Assembly (NCBI GenBank): GCA_964565895.1
Contig: CAZMGT010000015.1
Coordinates: 1 to 64,000, forward strand
DNA length: 64,000 nucleotides
From: CAZMGT01 sp964565895
GTDB taxonomy: Bacteria; Armatimonadota; Zipacnadia; UBA1398; CAZMGT01
Direction of reading: 5' to 3'
Position numbers and translations under genes: made by a program
Part shown: positions 50,896-59,691 of the stretch, one piece after another
Numbering within the stretch: position 1 is the first letter of the stretch
How the letters are laid out: each line of letters starts with the position of its first letter
Notes under the pieces: generated by a model
The model's database searches: none
The model's input: only the letters and a program-made list of their open reading frames with translations
Told to the model about the DNA's origin: nothing

Positions 50896-52611
50896 CTAGC
50901 GCGCGATGCGCGGCGAGGGCAGGTTGTTAAACACCTGCTCGAGCGAGATCTCGCCGCTGCGCGCTTTCTCCAGGCCGACCTCCATGAGCGGGCGGAAGCC
51001 CGCGCGCAACGCTGCTCGGCGCAGCTCCTCCTCCGGCGCGCCCTGGCCCACAAGCTGGCGCAGCTCGCCGCCCAGCGAGAGCGACTCGGCCACCGCGGTG
51101 AGCCCAGCCAAACCCCGCCCGCGGCACGTGGGGCATCCCCGCCCGCGGAAAAACGGCCCCTGCACGGGGTGCCCGAGCATGTCCTCGAGCTGGCCGAGGA
51201 GCGTGGGGTCGGGCTCCACCTCCTCGCGACACTGCGGGCAGTTGCGCGCGACCAGCCGCTGGGCCACGACAATGTTCACCGCCGCGGCAAGCAGGTAGTG
51301 CTGCGCACCGAGATCGGCCAGCCGCGCTAGGCTCAAAATGGCGTCCTGCGCGTGGACCGTGGTGAGCACGAGATGCCCGGTAAGCCCCGCGCGAATGGCG
51401 ATCTCGCACGTCTCCTGGTCGCGCACCTCGCCGACCATAATTACGTCGGGGTTTTGGCGCAAAATGGCGCGCAGCCCCTCGGCGAACGTCAGCCCCACCG
51501 ACTCGTGGACCTCGATCTGCGTTACTCCGTCTAGGATAAGCTCCACGGGGTCCTCGATGGTCATGGTGTTTTTCGTTACGTCCTGCAGCGCCTTGAGGCA
51601 GGCATAAAGCGTGGTCGTCTTTCCCGAGCCCGTGGGGCCGGCGACGATGATTACCCCCTGCTGCTGGTTCAGCGCCCAGTTCAGCCGCCGCATGGTGTCC
51701 TCGTCGAACCCGACCTGCTGCAGGGCCAGCGTCGAACGGCCGGAGTCGAGGACGCGAATCGCCGCCTTTTCGCCGAAGATCGAGGGCAAAGTGGCCAGAC
51801 GCAGATCAATCGCCCGGCCGGCAAACCGCGCCTTAATGTGCCCGTCTTGGGGCACGGAGCGGTTGGTAATGTCCATTCCCGCGAGGACCTTTAGGTAGGA
51901 GATTACCGGCTTTTTCGCGCTCCCCGGCATGCGCAGCACGTTGCGCAACTGCCCGCGCACGCGAAAGCGCACTTGGACGTGGTCCGGGCCGGGCTCGAAG
52001 TGAATGTCGCTCGCCCCCGTCTCTATTGCGTCGGCGATAATATCGTTGACGGTATCCACCACTTGGACTTCCTGTGCTCTGTCCGGGGTCTCTTCTTCCT
52101 CGGAGATAAACTCGATGCGCGCCTTGGCCCGCGCCGGCGCGGGAGCGGCGGAGGCTTCCGTGGTGGGTTCGGAGATAGCATATTTCTGCGCGAGGACGGA
52201 GAGGATCTCGCTCGGCGTGGCGACCACGGGCTGAAGCTGCATGCCCACGTGCTGCCGCGCCTCGTCCAGCGCCTGCAGGTTCGTGGGGTCGGCCATGGCC
52301 AGGTAGGCCGTGCGCTGGTCGGTCGCCCCCGGGGGGCGAAACGGAGCGACGAGGTAGCGCTGGCAGAAGCCGGGGGGCATGCGCGCGAGCAGCTCGCCGT
52401 CCCAGCACAGGCCGCAGTCGCGGGCCAAAGCCAGCCCCATGCGCTCGGCAAGCACCCGCGCCAGGTCGTTGGGGTCGATCAGCCCCAGGTCAACGAGCAC
52501 CGCGCCCAACCGTCGCCCGGGCGCCGAGCGCTGGACGTTTAGCGCATGGCGCAGCGACTCCTCCGTTATCAGCCCCATGCGCACGAGCATTTCTCCAATT
52601 CGTTCGGCCAT
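50896..52611 (-). CDS. GspE/PilB family type II secretion / type IV pilus ATPase
   Basis: 571 residues. An N-terminal MshEN-type domain (about 1-150, possible c-di-GMP binding) is followed by the ATPase core: Walker A GPTGSGKTTTLYA (minus strand near 51630), the Asp box, and Walker B VIMVGEVRDQET. The zinc-binding four-cysteine site is present as CPQCREEV and CPTCRGRG. It powers pseudopilus or pilus assembly at the inner membrane. No pilin, PilC or secretin gene lies in the window. ATG 52611 has GGTGG six bases upstream. Confidence 0.93.
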   Translation of the reverse strand: MAERIGEMLVRMGLITEESLRHALNVQRSAPGRRLGAVLVDLGLIDPNDLARVLAERMGLALARDCGLCWDGELLARMPPGFCQRYLVAPFRPPGATDQRTAYLAMADPTNLQALDEARQHVGMQLQPVVATPSEILSVLAQKYAISEPTTEASAAPAPARAKARIEFISEEEETPDRAQEVQVVDTVNDIIADAIETGASDIHFEPGPDHVQVRFRVRGQLRNVLRMPGSAKKPVISYLKVLAGMDITNRSVPQDGHIKARFAGRAIDLRLATLPSIFGEKAAIRVLDSGRSTLALQQVGFDEDTMRRLNWALNQQQGVIIVAGPTGSGKTTTLYACLKALQDVTKNTMTIEDPVELILDGVTQIEVHESVGLTFAEGLRAILRQNPDVIMVGEVRDQETCEIAIRAGLTGHLVLTTVHAQDAILSLARLADLGAQHYLLAAAVNIVVAQRLVARNCPQCREEVEPDPTLLGQLEDMLGHPVQGPFFRGRGCPTCRGRGLAGLTAVAESLSLGGELRQLVGQGAPEEELRRAALRAGFRPLMEVGLEKARSGEISLEQVFNNLPSPRIAR

Positions 52612-52639
52612 CGGCAACCACCCTGTCCTCGCCCCCGCC

Positions 52640-52693
52640 TATTGTACACTATTGTCGCCCGCGGTTGACAGAACGCGCCCCGCGGGGTACGCA
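52640..52693. promoter_or_regulatory. Divergent promoter region between the GspE/PilB gene and the glycan operon
   Basis: For the plus strand, a perfect -35 TTGACA (52665-52670) is followed at 17 bases by TACGCA (52688-52693), about 110 bases before GTG 52805. For the minus strand, TACAAT (52641-52646) lies 30 bases before the ATPase start but has no good -35. The A+T-rich ATTGTACACTATTGTCG stands out in the GC-rich gap. Confidence 0.5.
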
Positions 52694-52804
52694 AAATGCG
52701 CAGCCCGTGGGCGTCTAACAAAACTGGGCGCTGGCTGCGCAGTGCGCCGCGTTGGCCGGCGGCCTTTAGGGTTTGCACAAAGCGCTTTGCCCAGGAGGTC
52801 GGCT

Positions 52805-55594
52805 GTGCGCAAACGCTGGGAAAAAGCTTTGTGCCTGGCAGCGCTTTGCGCTGGGCTGCTTGCCCTGTGCGCGGGCGCTCGCGCGCAGGAGCAATATACG
52901 TTCGTCGCTCGCCGCGGGACGGGGCCCTATAGCTTCCGTTGCCGCATCGTGGGGCAGTGGGCGCAGGGAAGCGAGGCGCGCCTTGTTTTCGACTTTCGCG
53001 ACGCGGCCAACTTTCGCTACCTCTCCCTAAAGCCCGGCGAGGCAGCGTTTATCGAAGTCGCCGCCGGCGCCTCGCGCACCTTCGCCGGCCCCGCGGCGGT
53101 TGACCTAAACAACGACTTGGCGGTTACCGTGCAGCGCCGCGTGGGGCGCGTAAGGGCGATCGTCGGCGGGCAGGTCATCCTCTCCGCGCAGCTCGGCGCC
53201 CCGCTTGAGGGCCGCGTGGGCTATTTCTGCCGCGGCGCGCAGCTCGAGATAAAAGAACCGCGCGTGCAGCCCGTGGCCGAGGTATATTTCACCGACGACT
53301 TCGGCCGCGCCGCAGACGACCCGGGGCAGTGGACGATCGTCGCCGGCAAGTGGACAAACACCATGGTCGACGCCCCGCGTGCCCTGCCCGACTTTAGCGC
53401 CAACCCATTTTCCGTCTGCGCCCAGGGCGCGGACAAAGCCCTCTGTCTTGCGGGAAGCTGGTATTGGGACAGCTACCGCTTCCGCGCCTCCGTTAACCCG
53501 ACGAGCGCGCAGGTCGTGGGCATCGCCGGCTACGCGCAAGACGAGCAAAACTACATTCTCTTCCGCTGGCGGCGGGGAAGCTCGAAAATGCGCCGCGCGA
53601 AGCAGCTCGTTCTTGTGCGCAACGGGTTCGAGGAGGTGCTCGCGGAGGCCGACGGCGGGTTCCAGCCCAACCAGTGGTATCGCCTCGAGCTGCGCTTTGC
53701 CGAGGGCTCCGTGCACGCGCTGATCGACCGCTACCCCGTGCTTTCTGCAAAAACTAATGCCTTCGGCCAGGGGCGCGTGGGCTTGTGGCTGAGGGGCGAG
53801 CGGGCGTTTTTCGACGACGTCGCCGTAGTCGGGGCTACGGTAAAGCACGAGCTTGCCGCAAAAATCGCCGAAGGGTTTCAGCATGACTCGGGCACGGTGG
53901 GCGAGGTCTACGGCCCGACGATCCCCTGGCGGCTAAGCCGCGACGGGGCGATCTGGTGGCACCGGGGGATTTTCTTCCACGACGTAGCGGCGAGCATTCC
54001 CCTCAACCCCAAGGCGGGCGACCCGAAGGCGGTTATCGTTCTGGGCAGCGAGGAGCGGCCTGAGGCCGGGCTGGTGGTCCGCTGCCGCTGGCAGGGGCCG
54101 CGCCTGCGCCTGGCGGTTGAGGAAGACGGTGCGCCCCAGGCGCAGTCGGAGGAGTTCGAACCGGCCTCCGGGCAGGATCTCACCGTCAGCTTCGACGGAA
54201 AAAGCCTGTTGCGCGTCGTCACGCAGGGGCGCGAGGTGCTGCGCTATCAGGCCAAGCGCCGCCCGGCGGGCCGCCTGCTCGGAATTATCTCCGACAACCC
54301 CGCCCAGGTGTGGGGGAGCGCTGTGGAGTCCGACCACCAGTTGGAATATCTGTTCTCCGAGGCCCCCACGGACTTCTATAGCACAAAGGGCCAGTGGCAC
54401 ATTACCACGCGCTGGCCCTGCGAGCCCCGCTGGACGTTTTTCGGCGGCGAAAACGACGAGAACCCCACGGTATGGACGAAGCACATCTATCGCGGCGACT
54501 TTGCCCTGGAGTTTTTCATGAACATCGGCATGGACCTCCCGCGCAGCCCGGGCTATTCCCACCCCAGCGATGTCAACGTAACGGTCTGCGGCGACGGCCG
54601 CTCCCTGGGCAGCGGCTACAGCTTTATCATCGCCGGTTGGAACAACACAAAAACGGCGCTTTTGCGCCGCAGCGAGGTTGTTGCCCAAACGCGCGAGTTT
54701 CTCTTCGAAAACCCCATTAGCGCAAACCCCAAGTTTCACCGGCACTGGTTTAGAGTGCGCGTGGAAAAGGCCGGCCCCACAGTCAGCCTCACCGTGGACG
54801 ACAAGCCCCTGCTGCGCTACACCGATCCCGACCCGTTGCCCGACGGGCGCATTGCCCTGTGGACCTACCACAACAAGCTGATGATCGCCCGGGGCTACAT
54901 TTGGTTTGCCGAGGAGCAGCCGGCGGCGCTTCCCGACCCTCCGTCGTGGCCCAAGCGCCAAGAGTTGGCCCGTGGGCGCCGCCAGCCGAACGTTTTGTTT
55001 AACGATTTCGAAAACGACGCCGGCGAGTGGCACACTACGGTGGGCGTCTCCTATAGGCTCCCCACCCTGCTTGAGCTGGACAACTCCACGGCGGCCGGCG
55101 GAAAGCGCAGCCTGAAGATCACTAACATGACCGAGGGCGGGCCGTTTACCGTGTTGGCCATCGATGCCCCGATTAGGCTGCGCGACTACCCGGTAATCAG
55201 CTTCGACTACCGCGTGCCCCCGGAGGTAAAGGTTAACCTCTATTTGCTCCTCGGCGGGGTGTGGCACGCCGTGGAGTTTACCGCGCGCCAGCCGCAAGGG
55301 ACGCCGGTTAAGGTCATCGGCGCGTTTGCCGACGTGCGCGCCGACGGCCGTTGGCACCACACCAGTTTCGACCTGCTCACGGCGCTGCGCCGACTGTATC
55401 CCGGGCGCGAGTATTTCGAGGCGCAATACTTGGCGTTCGCCAGCCCCCAGGAGGACTACGTGCGCTGTGGGATCGGGGGCAACCCTCTGGGGGCGAGCTA
55501 TTGGATCGACAACTTCCGCCTGGGGCAGGTGCACTTTGCCTGCCAGCCGCTGCCCGATGTTCCCTCGCTTTTTGCCGCGCGCAGGGTAAGCTAG
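52805..55594 (+). CDS. Large secreted multi-domain lectin-like protein, paralogue A
   Basis: 929 residues from GTG 52805, with AGGAGG six bases upstream and a signal peptide ending at ALCAGARAQ. At least three concanavalin-like beta-sandwich domains can be seen, each starting with a pattern such as YFTDDFGRAADDPGQW (about 155), WRLSRDGAIWWHRGIFF (about 375) and FNDFENDAGEWHTT (about 735). The end reads RCGIGGNPLGASYWIDNFRLG. No catalytic motif is recognised. It matches the next gene closely along its whole length, so the pair arose by duplication. A role in binding or cleaving external glycans is inference. Confidence 0.8.
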   Translation: MRKRWEKALCLAALCAGLLALCAGARAQEQYTFVARRGTGPYSFRCRIVGQWAQGSEARLVFDFRDAANFRYLSLKPGEAAFIEVAAGASRTFAGPAAVDLNNDLAVTVQRRVGRVRAIVGGQVILSAQLGAPLEGRVGYFCRGAQLEIKEPRVQPVAEVYFTDDFGRAADDPGQWTIVAGKWTNTMVDAPRALPDFSANPFSVCAQGADKALCLAGSWYWDSYRFRASVNPTSAQVVGIAGYAQDEQNYILFRWRRGSSKMRRAKQLVLVRNGFEEVLAEADGGFQPNQWYRLELRFAEGSVHALIDRYPVLSAKTNAFGQGRVGLWLRGERAFFDDVAVVGATVKHELAAKIAEGFQHDSGTVGEVYGPTIPWRLSRDGAIWWHRGIFFHDVAASIPLNPKAGDPKAVIVLGSEERPEAGLVVRCRWQGPRLRLAVEEDGAPQAQSEEFEPASGQDLTVSFDGKSLLRVVTQGREVLRYQAKRRPAGRLLGIISDNPAQVWGSAVESDHQLEYLFSEAPTDFYSTKGQWHITTRWPCEPRWTFFGGENDENPTVWTKHIYRGDFALEFFMNIGMDLPRSPGYSHPSDVNVTVCGDGRSLGSGYSFIIAGWNNTKTALLRRSEVVAQTREFLFENPISANPKFHRHWFRVRVEKAGPTVSLTVDDKPLLRYTDPDPLPDGRIALWTYHNKLMIARGYIWFAEEQPAALPDPPSWPKRQELARGRRQPNVLFNDFENDAGEWHTTVGVSYRLPTLLELDNSTAAGGKRSLKITNMTEGGPFTVLAIDAPIRLRDYPVISFDYRVPPEVKVNLYLLLGGVWHAVEFTARQPQGTPVKVIGAFADVRADGRWHHTSFDLLTALRRLYPGREYFEAQYLAFASPQEDYVRCGIGGNPLGASYWIDNFRLGQVHFACQPLPDVPSLFAARRVS

Positions 55595-55786
55595 CGTCGC
55601 CGCTTTAGCGGCCAGGCCCTTGCCCGCGACTCCAGGGCAAAGCACAGAACATGGGCAAAATCCCTCGCGTCTATAGGGGCGAGGCGCGCGCTTTCAGCTC
55701 TTGCGCAGGCGTGCCCGCTCGTCGCGATAGGCGGCGCGGCGAGCGGGCCGCCCGGCGCATTTTCTGTGGAGGAGGGTGCGGCCGCA

Positions 55787-58549
55787 ATGCGGCGGTTTGC
55801 GGTGCTCGCTGGGTTGTGCTTTGCCGCGGTCTGCGCAGCGTGGGCCCAGGTCCCCAGCGCAAAGCTGGGCTATACCTTTGTCCCCCGCAGGGGAAGCCTG
55901 CCCTATACCATCGTCTGCCGGGCGGCAAGCCAGTGGAGGCCGGGCAACGAGCTGCGCCTTGCCCTGGACTATGCCTCGCCCGACGACCTTTATCTCCTGT
56001 CCATCTCCCGAGAGAGCGCGGTGTTGCGGCGCATAGAGCGGGGCGAAGAGCGCGAGCTTGCCCGCGCGGCACTGCCCGGCCTGCGCGGAGAGGAAGAGAT
56101 TTTCGTGCAGCGCCGGCCAGGGCGGATCGCGGTGATCGTCGGCGGGGAGGTCGTGCTGCGCGCCTCAGCGCCTGGCTCGCTGGAGGGCCGCGTGGGCTGG
56201 GCCGCGCACGGGGTGCAAGTGCACACGCTGCGCGTGCAGCCGGTGGCCGAGGTCTACTTTAGCGACGACTTCGCCCGCCCCCGCGGCGACCCCGGACAGT
56301 GGGCCGTGGCCCGCGGGTCATGGACGAACACCGTGGTTAACGCCCCCCGGGCAAACCCCAACTTTAGCGCAAACCCGTTTTCCGTCTGCGCCAGCGGCAC
56401 CCAAGGCGCGCTGAGCATTGCCGGAAGCCCATATTGGGACAACTACCGCTTCCGCGCCTCGGTGCGCCCCACGGACGCGCAGTCGGTGGGCATTTTGGGC
56501 TATGTGCAAGATGCGGCGAACTATATCACCCTGCGCTGGCGCGCGGGCGGCAGAGCGGCGCGCGGGGCGAAGCAGCTCGTGCTTGTCCGCCACGGCAACG
56601 AGCGCGTTTTGGCCCAGGCCGACGGCGGGTTTGTCCCCGGGCAGTGGTATCGCTTGGAGCTACGCTTTGCCCCAGGCGCGGTTGAGGGGTGGATCGATCG
56701 CGAGCGCGTGCTCGTTGCTAGCACCGATGCCTTCGGCCAGGGCAAAATCGGCTTGTGGGCGCAGGGCCGCGAGGTGTTCTTCGACGATGTCCTGGCAACG
56801 AGCGGCGCGGAGACCCTCGAGCCGCTAGACTGCGTCCCCCGTACCCTGCGCGAGGACCGGGGAACCGTCGGCGAAGTATACAGCTCAGCGATTGCCTGGC
56901 GCACGAGCGACGACGGGGCAATTATTTGGCACAGGGGCGTATTTTTTCACGACGTGGCCATGCGCGTGCCGTTAGACCCCGATCATGGGGGGCCGCACGC
57001 GGTAATCGTCCGCGCGCCCCAGGGCTCGCCAAAGTCCGGCTACGTTGTGCGCTGCGCGTGGCAGGGCAAAGAACTTGAGCTGGCGCTAGAGCGCGACGGG
57101 GCGGTGCTCTGCCGCAGCAAGCGACGCCTTCGCCCGGAGCCGGGGCAGGAGCTTAGCGTGCGGTTTCGCGATGGGGCAATTGCCGTGGCGAGCTTGGGCG
57201 AGGAGCTTCTACGCTACGAGGTCGCCGGCGAGCCGCCGGGCCGCAGCGTCGGCGTGGTCACGTCTACGCCGGAGCTTGCCTGGGGAACCTTGGTCAGCTC
57301 CGACCATCAGTTGGAATATACGTTTGCCGAAGCGCCCACGGACTTTTTTGTCAGCAAAGGCCGCTGGGGGATAACCACGCGCTGGCAGTGCGAGCCAGAG
57401 TGGACGTTCTTCGGCGGCGACAGCGACGAAAACCCCACCGTGCTCACCAAACACGCCTATCGGGGGGACGTCGTCGCCGAGTTCTTTATGAGCCTGGCCA
57501 TGCAAGCGGGCGTGCCCATCGGCTACCCTCACGCGAGCGACCTGAACATTAGCGCGTGCGTCGCCGGCCTTAACCCAGGCACCGGCTACAGCTTTATCGT
57601 CGCCGGTTGGAAGAACACGAAAACGGCGATTTTACGCCGCGAGCGCGTCGTCGCCCAAACGGACGATTTCCTGTTTGTCGAACCCACTACACGCAACACC
57701 AATTTTCACCGGCACTGGTTCCGCGTGCGCGTGGAGAAGGTCGGGCGGCGCGTGTCGCTCGCCGTGGACGACCAGCCGCTGTTGCACTTTGAGGATCCCC
57801 AGCCGCTAGAAGGCGGGCGCATTGCCCTGTGGAGCTTCCGCAACTGGCTCTGCGTGGCGCGCGGGTATATTTGGTTTGCCGAGGAGGAGCCGGCCCCCTT
57901 GCCGGAGCTCCCCCGCGTACAGCGGCTGGAGCTTCCCCATGCGGAGCGCCGCGGGGAGACCCTCTTTTGTGACTTCGAGCGCGACGCCGGCGAATGGCAC
58001 GCGGAGATCGAGGGCTATCCCTTGCCCACCATCCTCGCCCTTGACGAGACGACAGCGGCCAGCGGAAAGCGCAGCTTAAAGATAACCAACGCCACCGTGG
58101 GCGGGCCGTTTGCCGCGTATTGCATTGCAAAGCCCCTGCGCCTGCAGCGCTATCCCGTGGTCAGTTTCGACTATCGCCTGCCGCCCGAGGTTAAGGTCAA
58201 CTTTTACTTGCTGGTTAACGGCGCGTGGCACGTTGTGCGCTTGTCGGCGGAGCAGCCGGAGGAGTCCGGGGTTAACGTTTTGGGCGAATTCCCCGGCGTC
58301 GTCGCCGACGGCACGTGGCGGCACACGAGTTTTAACCTGCTTTCCGCGCTGAAAAAGCTCTATCCCGAGCACGAGTACTTCGATGCCCAGCAAATTGCCT
58401 TCGCCAGCCCGCAGCTCGACTACGTGCGCTGCGGCATCGGGGGCAACCCCCTCGGCGCGAGCTTTTGGATCGATAACTTCCGCCTGGGGCCCGCCGCAAA
58501 CACCAAGCCCAGGGCCCAGGCGTCGGGCAACGAACGGACGGAGCGATGA
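55787..58549 (+). CDS. Large secreted multi-domain lectin-like protein, paralogue B
   Basis: 920 residues with a signal peptide (FAVLAGLCFAAVCAAWAQ). The order of blocks is the same as in the preceding gene: YFSDDFARPRGDPGQW, NPNFSANPFSVCASG, WRTSDDGAIIWHRGVFFHDV, SDHQLEYTFAEAPTDFF, YSFIVAGWKNTKTAILRRE, FCDFERDAGEWHAE and RCGIGGNPLGASFWIDNFRLG. The copies have clearly diverged outside these blocks. ATG 55787 has GGAGGAGGG about ten bases upstream. Its stop overlaps the next start (ATGA), so it is coupled to the NPCBM-like gene. Confidence 0.8.
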   Translation: MRRFAVLAGLCFAAVCAAWAQVPSAKLGYTFVPRRGSLPYTIVCRAASQWRPGNELRLALDYASPDDLYLLSISRESAVLRRIERGEERELARAALPGLRGEEEIFVQRRPGRIAVIVGGEVVLRASAPGSLEGRVGWAAHGVQVHTLRVQPVAEVYFSDDFARPRGDPGQWAVARGSWTNTVVNAPRANPNFSANPFSVCASGTQGALSIAGSPYWDNYRFRASVRPTDAQSVGILGYVQDAANYITLRWRAGGRAARGAKQLVLVRHGNERVLAQADGGFVPGQWYRLELRFAPGAVEGWIDRERVLVASTDAFGQGKIGLWAQGREVFFDDVLATSGAETLEPLDCVPRTLREDRGTVGEVYSSAIAWRTSDDGAIIWHRGVFFHDVAMRVPLDPDHGGPHAVIVRAPQGSPKSGYVVRCAWQGKELELALERDGAVLCRSKRRLRPEPGQELSVRFRDGAIAVASLGEELLRYEVAGEPPGRSVGVVTSTPELAWGTLVSSDHQLEYTFAEAPTDFFVSKGRWGITTRWQCEPEWTFFGGDSDENPTVLTKHAYRGDVVAEFFMSLAMQAGVPIGYPHASDLNISACVAGLNPGTGYSFIVAGWKNTKTAILRRERVVAQTDDFLFVEPTTRNTNFHRHWFRVRVEKVGRRVSLAVDDQPLLHFEDPQPLEGGRIALWSFRNWLCVARGYIWFAEEEPAPLPELPRVQRLELPHAERRGETLFCDFERDAGEWHAEIEGYPLPTILALDETTAASGKRSLKITNATVGGPFAAYCIAKPLRLQRYPVVSFDYRLPPEVKVNFYLLVNGAWHVVRLSAEQPEESGVNVLGEFPGVVADGTWRHTSFNLLSALKKLYPEHEYFDAQQIAFASPQLDYVRCGIGGNPLGASFWIDNFRLGPAANTKPRAQASGNERTER

Positions 58550-59613
58550 CTAGAGGCGCGATAGTCATGCTCTTGCTCGCGGCTTTCCCCGCGGGTGTTT
58601 TCGCCCAGCCCCCGGCGGTTGGCGCGCCGAAGGTGGGCGTCGTCGTAGACATCGGCGCGGGCCGTATTTTGCTTTCCGACGGGACGATCGCCAACATCGC
58701 CCCGCAGGCGGTGGTCGTTACGGCGGAGGGGGAGAAAAAGGCGCTGCGCGACGTCCTCCCCGGGCAATTGGTCGAGGCCCACTGCGTGGATGAGCTAACG
58801 GTGGTTAAGCTCGTCCTCCTTCCCGCGCTGCCCAAAACGTTTCCCATGAGCAAATTCGACCCGCCGCAGGGCAAGATTGTGCGCTGCACCTGGCAGCACG
58901 AGGGCAAACAGTATAAGAACAGCTTTCGCACGGCCTACGCGGTGATGCCCGTGGCCACATGCTTGGGCATTCGCGCCACGGTGTGCTATGAGCCGAAAGA
59001 CCCCGCCCGCAAGAGCGCGATCTTTAGGGTCGTTGGCTACGACGACCAGCCGGAGCGCGTGGTTTGGGAGCGCGAGGTGCGCGCGGGCGAAGCTGTGGAG
59101 CTGCGCTGCTCGTTCTACGGCCTAAAGTGGGTGGCGCTGACCTGCCTGCTCCCGGAGGGGGCGCAGGCCGACGATGCCGAGTGCGTGTGGGCCGACCCGG
59201 AGCTGGTCCTTAGGGTTTACCGCGCCCTCCCCGTGCCCGAGCTGTTCGCCAGCGAGCTGGCGCGGCGCGTGGGCCAAGCGATAAGGGAGGCGGGCGCGGA
59301 GCCCGTGGCCATCGCTCGGCCCCAGGTGCTTGGGCTTAGCCCCGAGGTCGGGCGCGAGCTGCTGGAAAAACTCTTGCCCGCGCTCAAAAGCGGCTGTGCC
59401 GTGGCCGCAACGCTGGAGCAAGAGGGGAGCGCCCCGCCCCGGGGCGCGCTCTATGAGGAGGCACGCAAAGCGGGGGCGGAGGCGTTGCTTGTCCTCCGCG
59501 TGCGCTATGACCCACCTGGTTTTGCCGTCGTCGCTTCGCTTTACGGCGTAGACAGCGCCGAACAGCTAGCGAGTTTTGAGCTAAACACGTTCACGCCGCT
59601 CGTCTCGCGCTAG
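58546..59613 (+). CDS. Secreted protein with an NPCBM-like domain
   Basis: 355 residues with a signal peptide (AIVMLLLAAFPAGVFAQ). A small barrel-like region (GVVVDIGAGRILLSDGTIANI) precedes a central domain whose pattern resembles a novel putative carbohydrate-binding module: TCLGIRATVCYEP, AIFRVVGYDDQPERVVWERE and FYGLKWVALTC. The C-terminal ~130 residues (AREVGRELLEKLLPAL-like, EEARKAGAEALLVLRVRYDP) resemble curli/lipoprotein-type TolB-like folds, but that is uncertain. It overlaps the preceding gene by four bases. Confidence 0.68.
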   Translation: MTRGAIVMLLLAAFPAGVFAQPPAVGAPKVGVVVDIGAGRILLSDGTIANIAPQAVVVTAEGEKKALRDVLPGQLVEAHCVDELTVVKLVLLPALPKTFPMSKFDPPQGKIVRCTWQHEGKQYKNSFRTAYAVMPVATCLGIRATVCYEPKDPARKSAIFRVVGYDDQPERVVWEREVRAGEAVELRCSFYGLKWVALTCLLPEGAQADDAECVWADPELVLRVYRALPVPELFASELARRVGQAIREAGAEPVAIARPQVLGLSPEVGRELLEKLLPALKSGCAVAATLEQEGSAPPRGALYEEARKAGAEALLVLRVRYDPPGFAVVASLYGVDSAEQLASFELNTFTPLVSR

Positions 59614-59691
59614 GCGCCCGCTGGCGAAAACCGACCGCCGCCGGCACACCCCGCAGGGCAGGCGCGCCAAGCGGCCGAACAGCAGAAGGCA

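Noticed and set aside
53933..55645. A 570-codon minus-strand frame
   Set aside because: Antisense to the first large secreted paralogue, whose plus-strand frame is preserved as a related sequence in the next gene.
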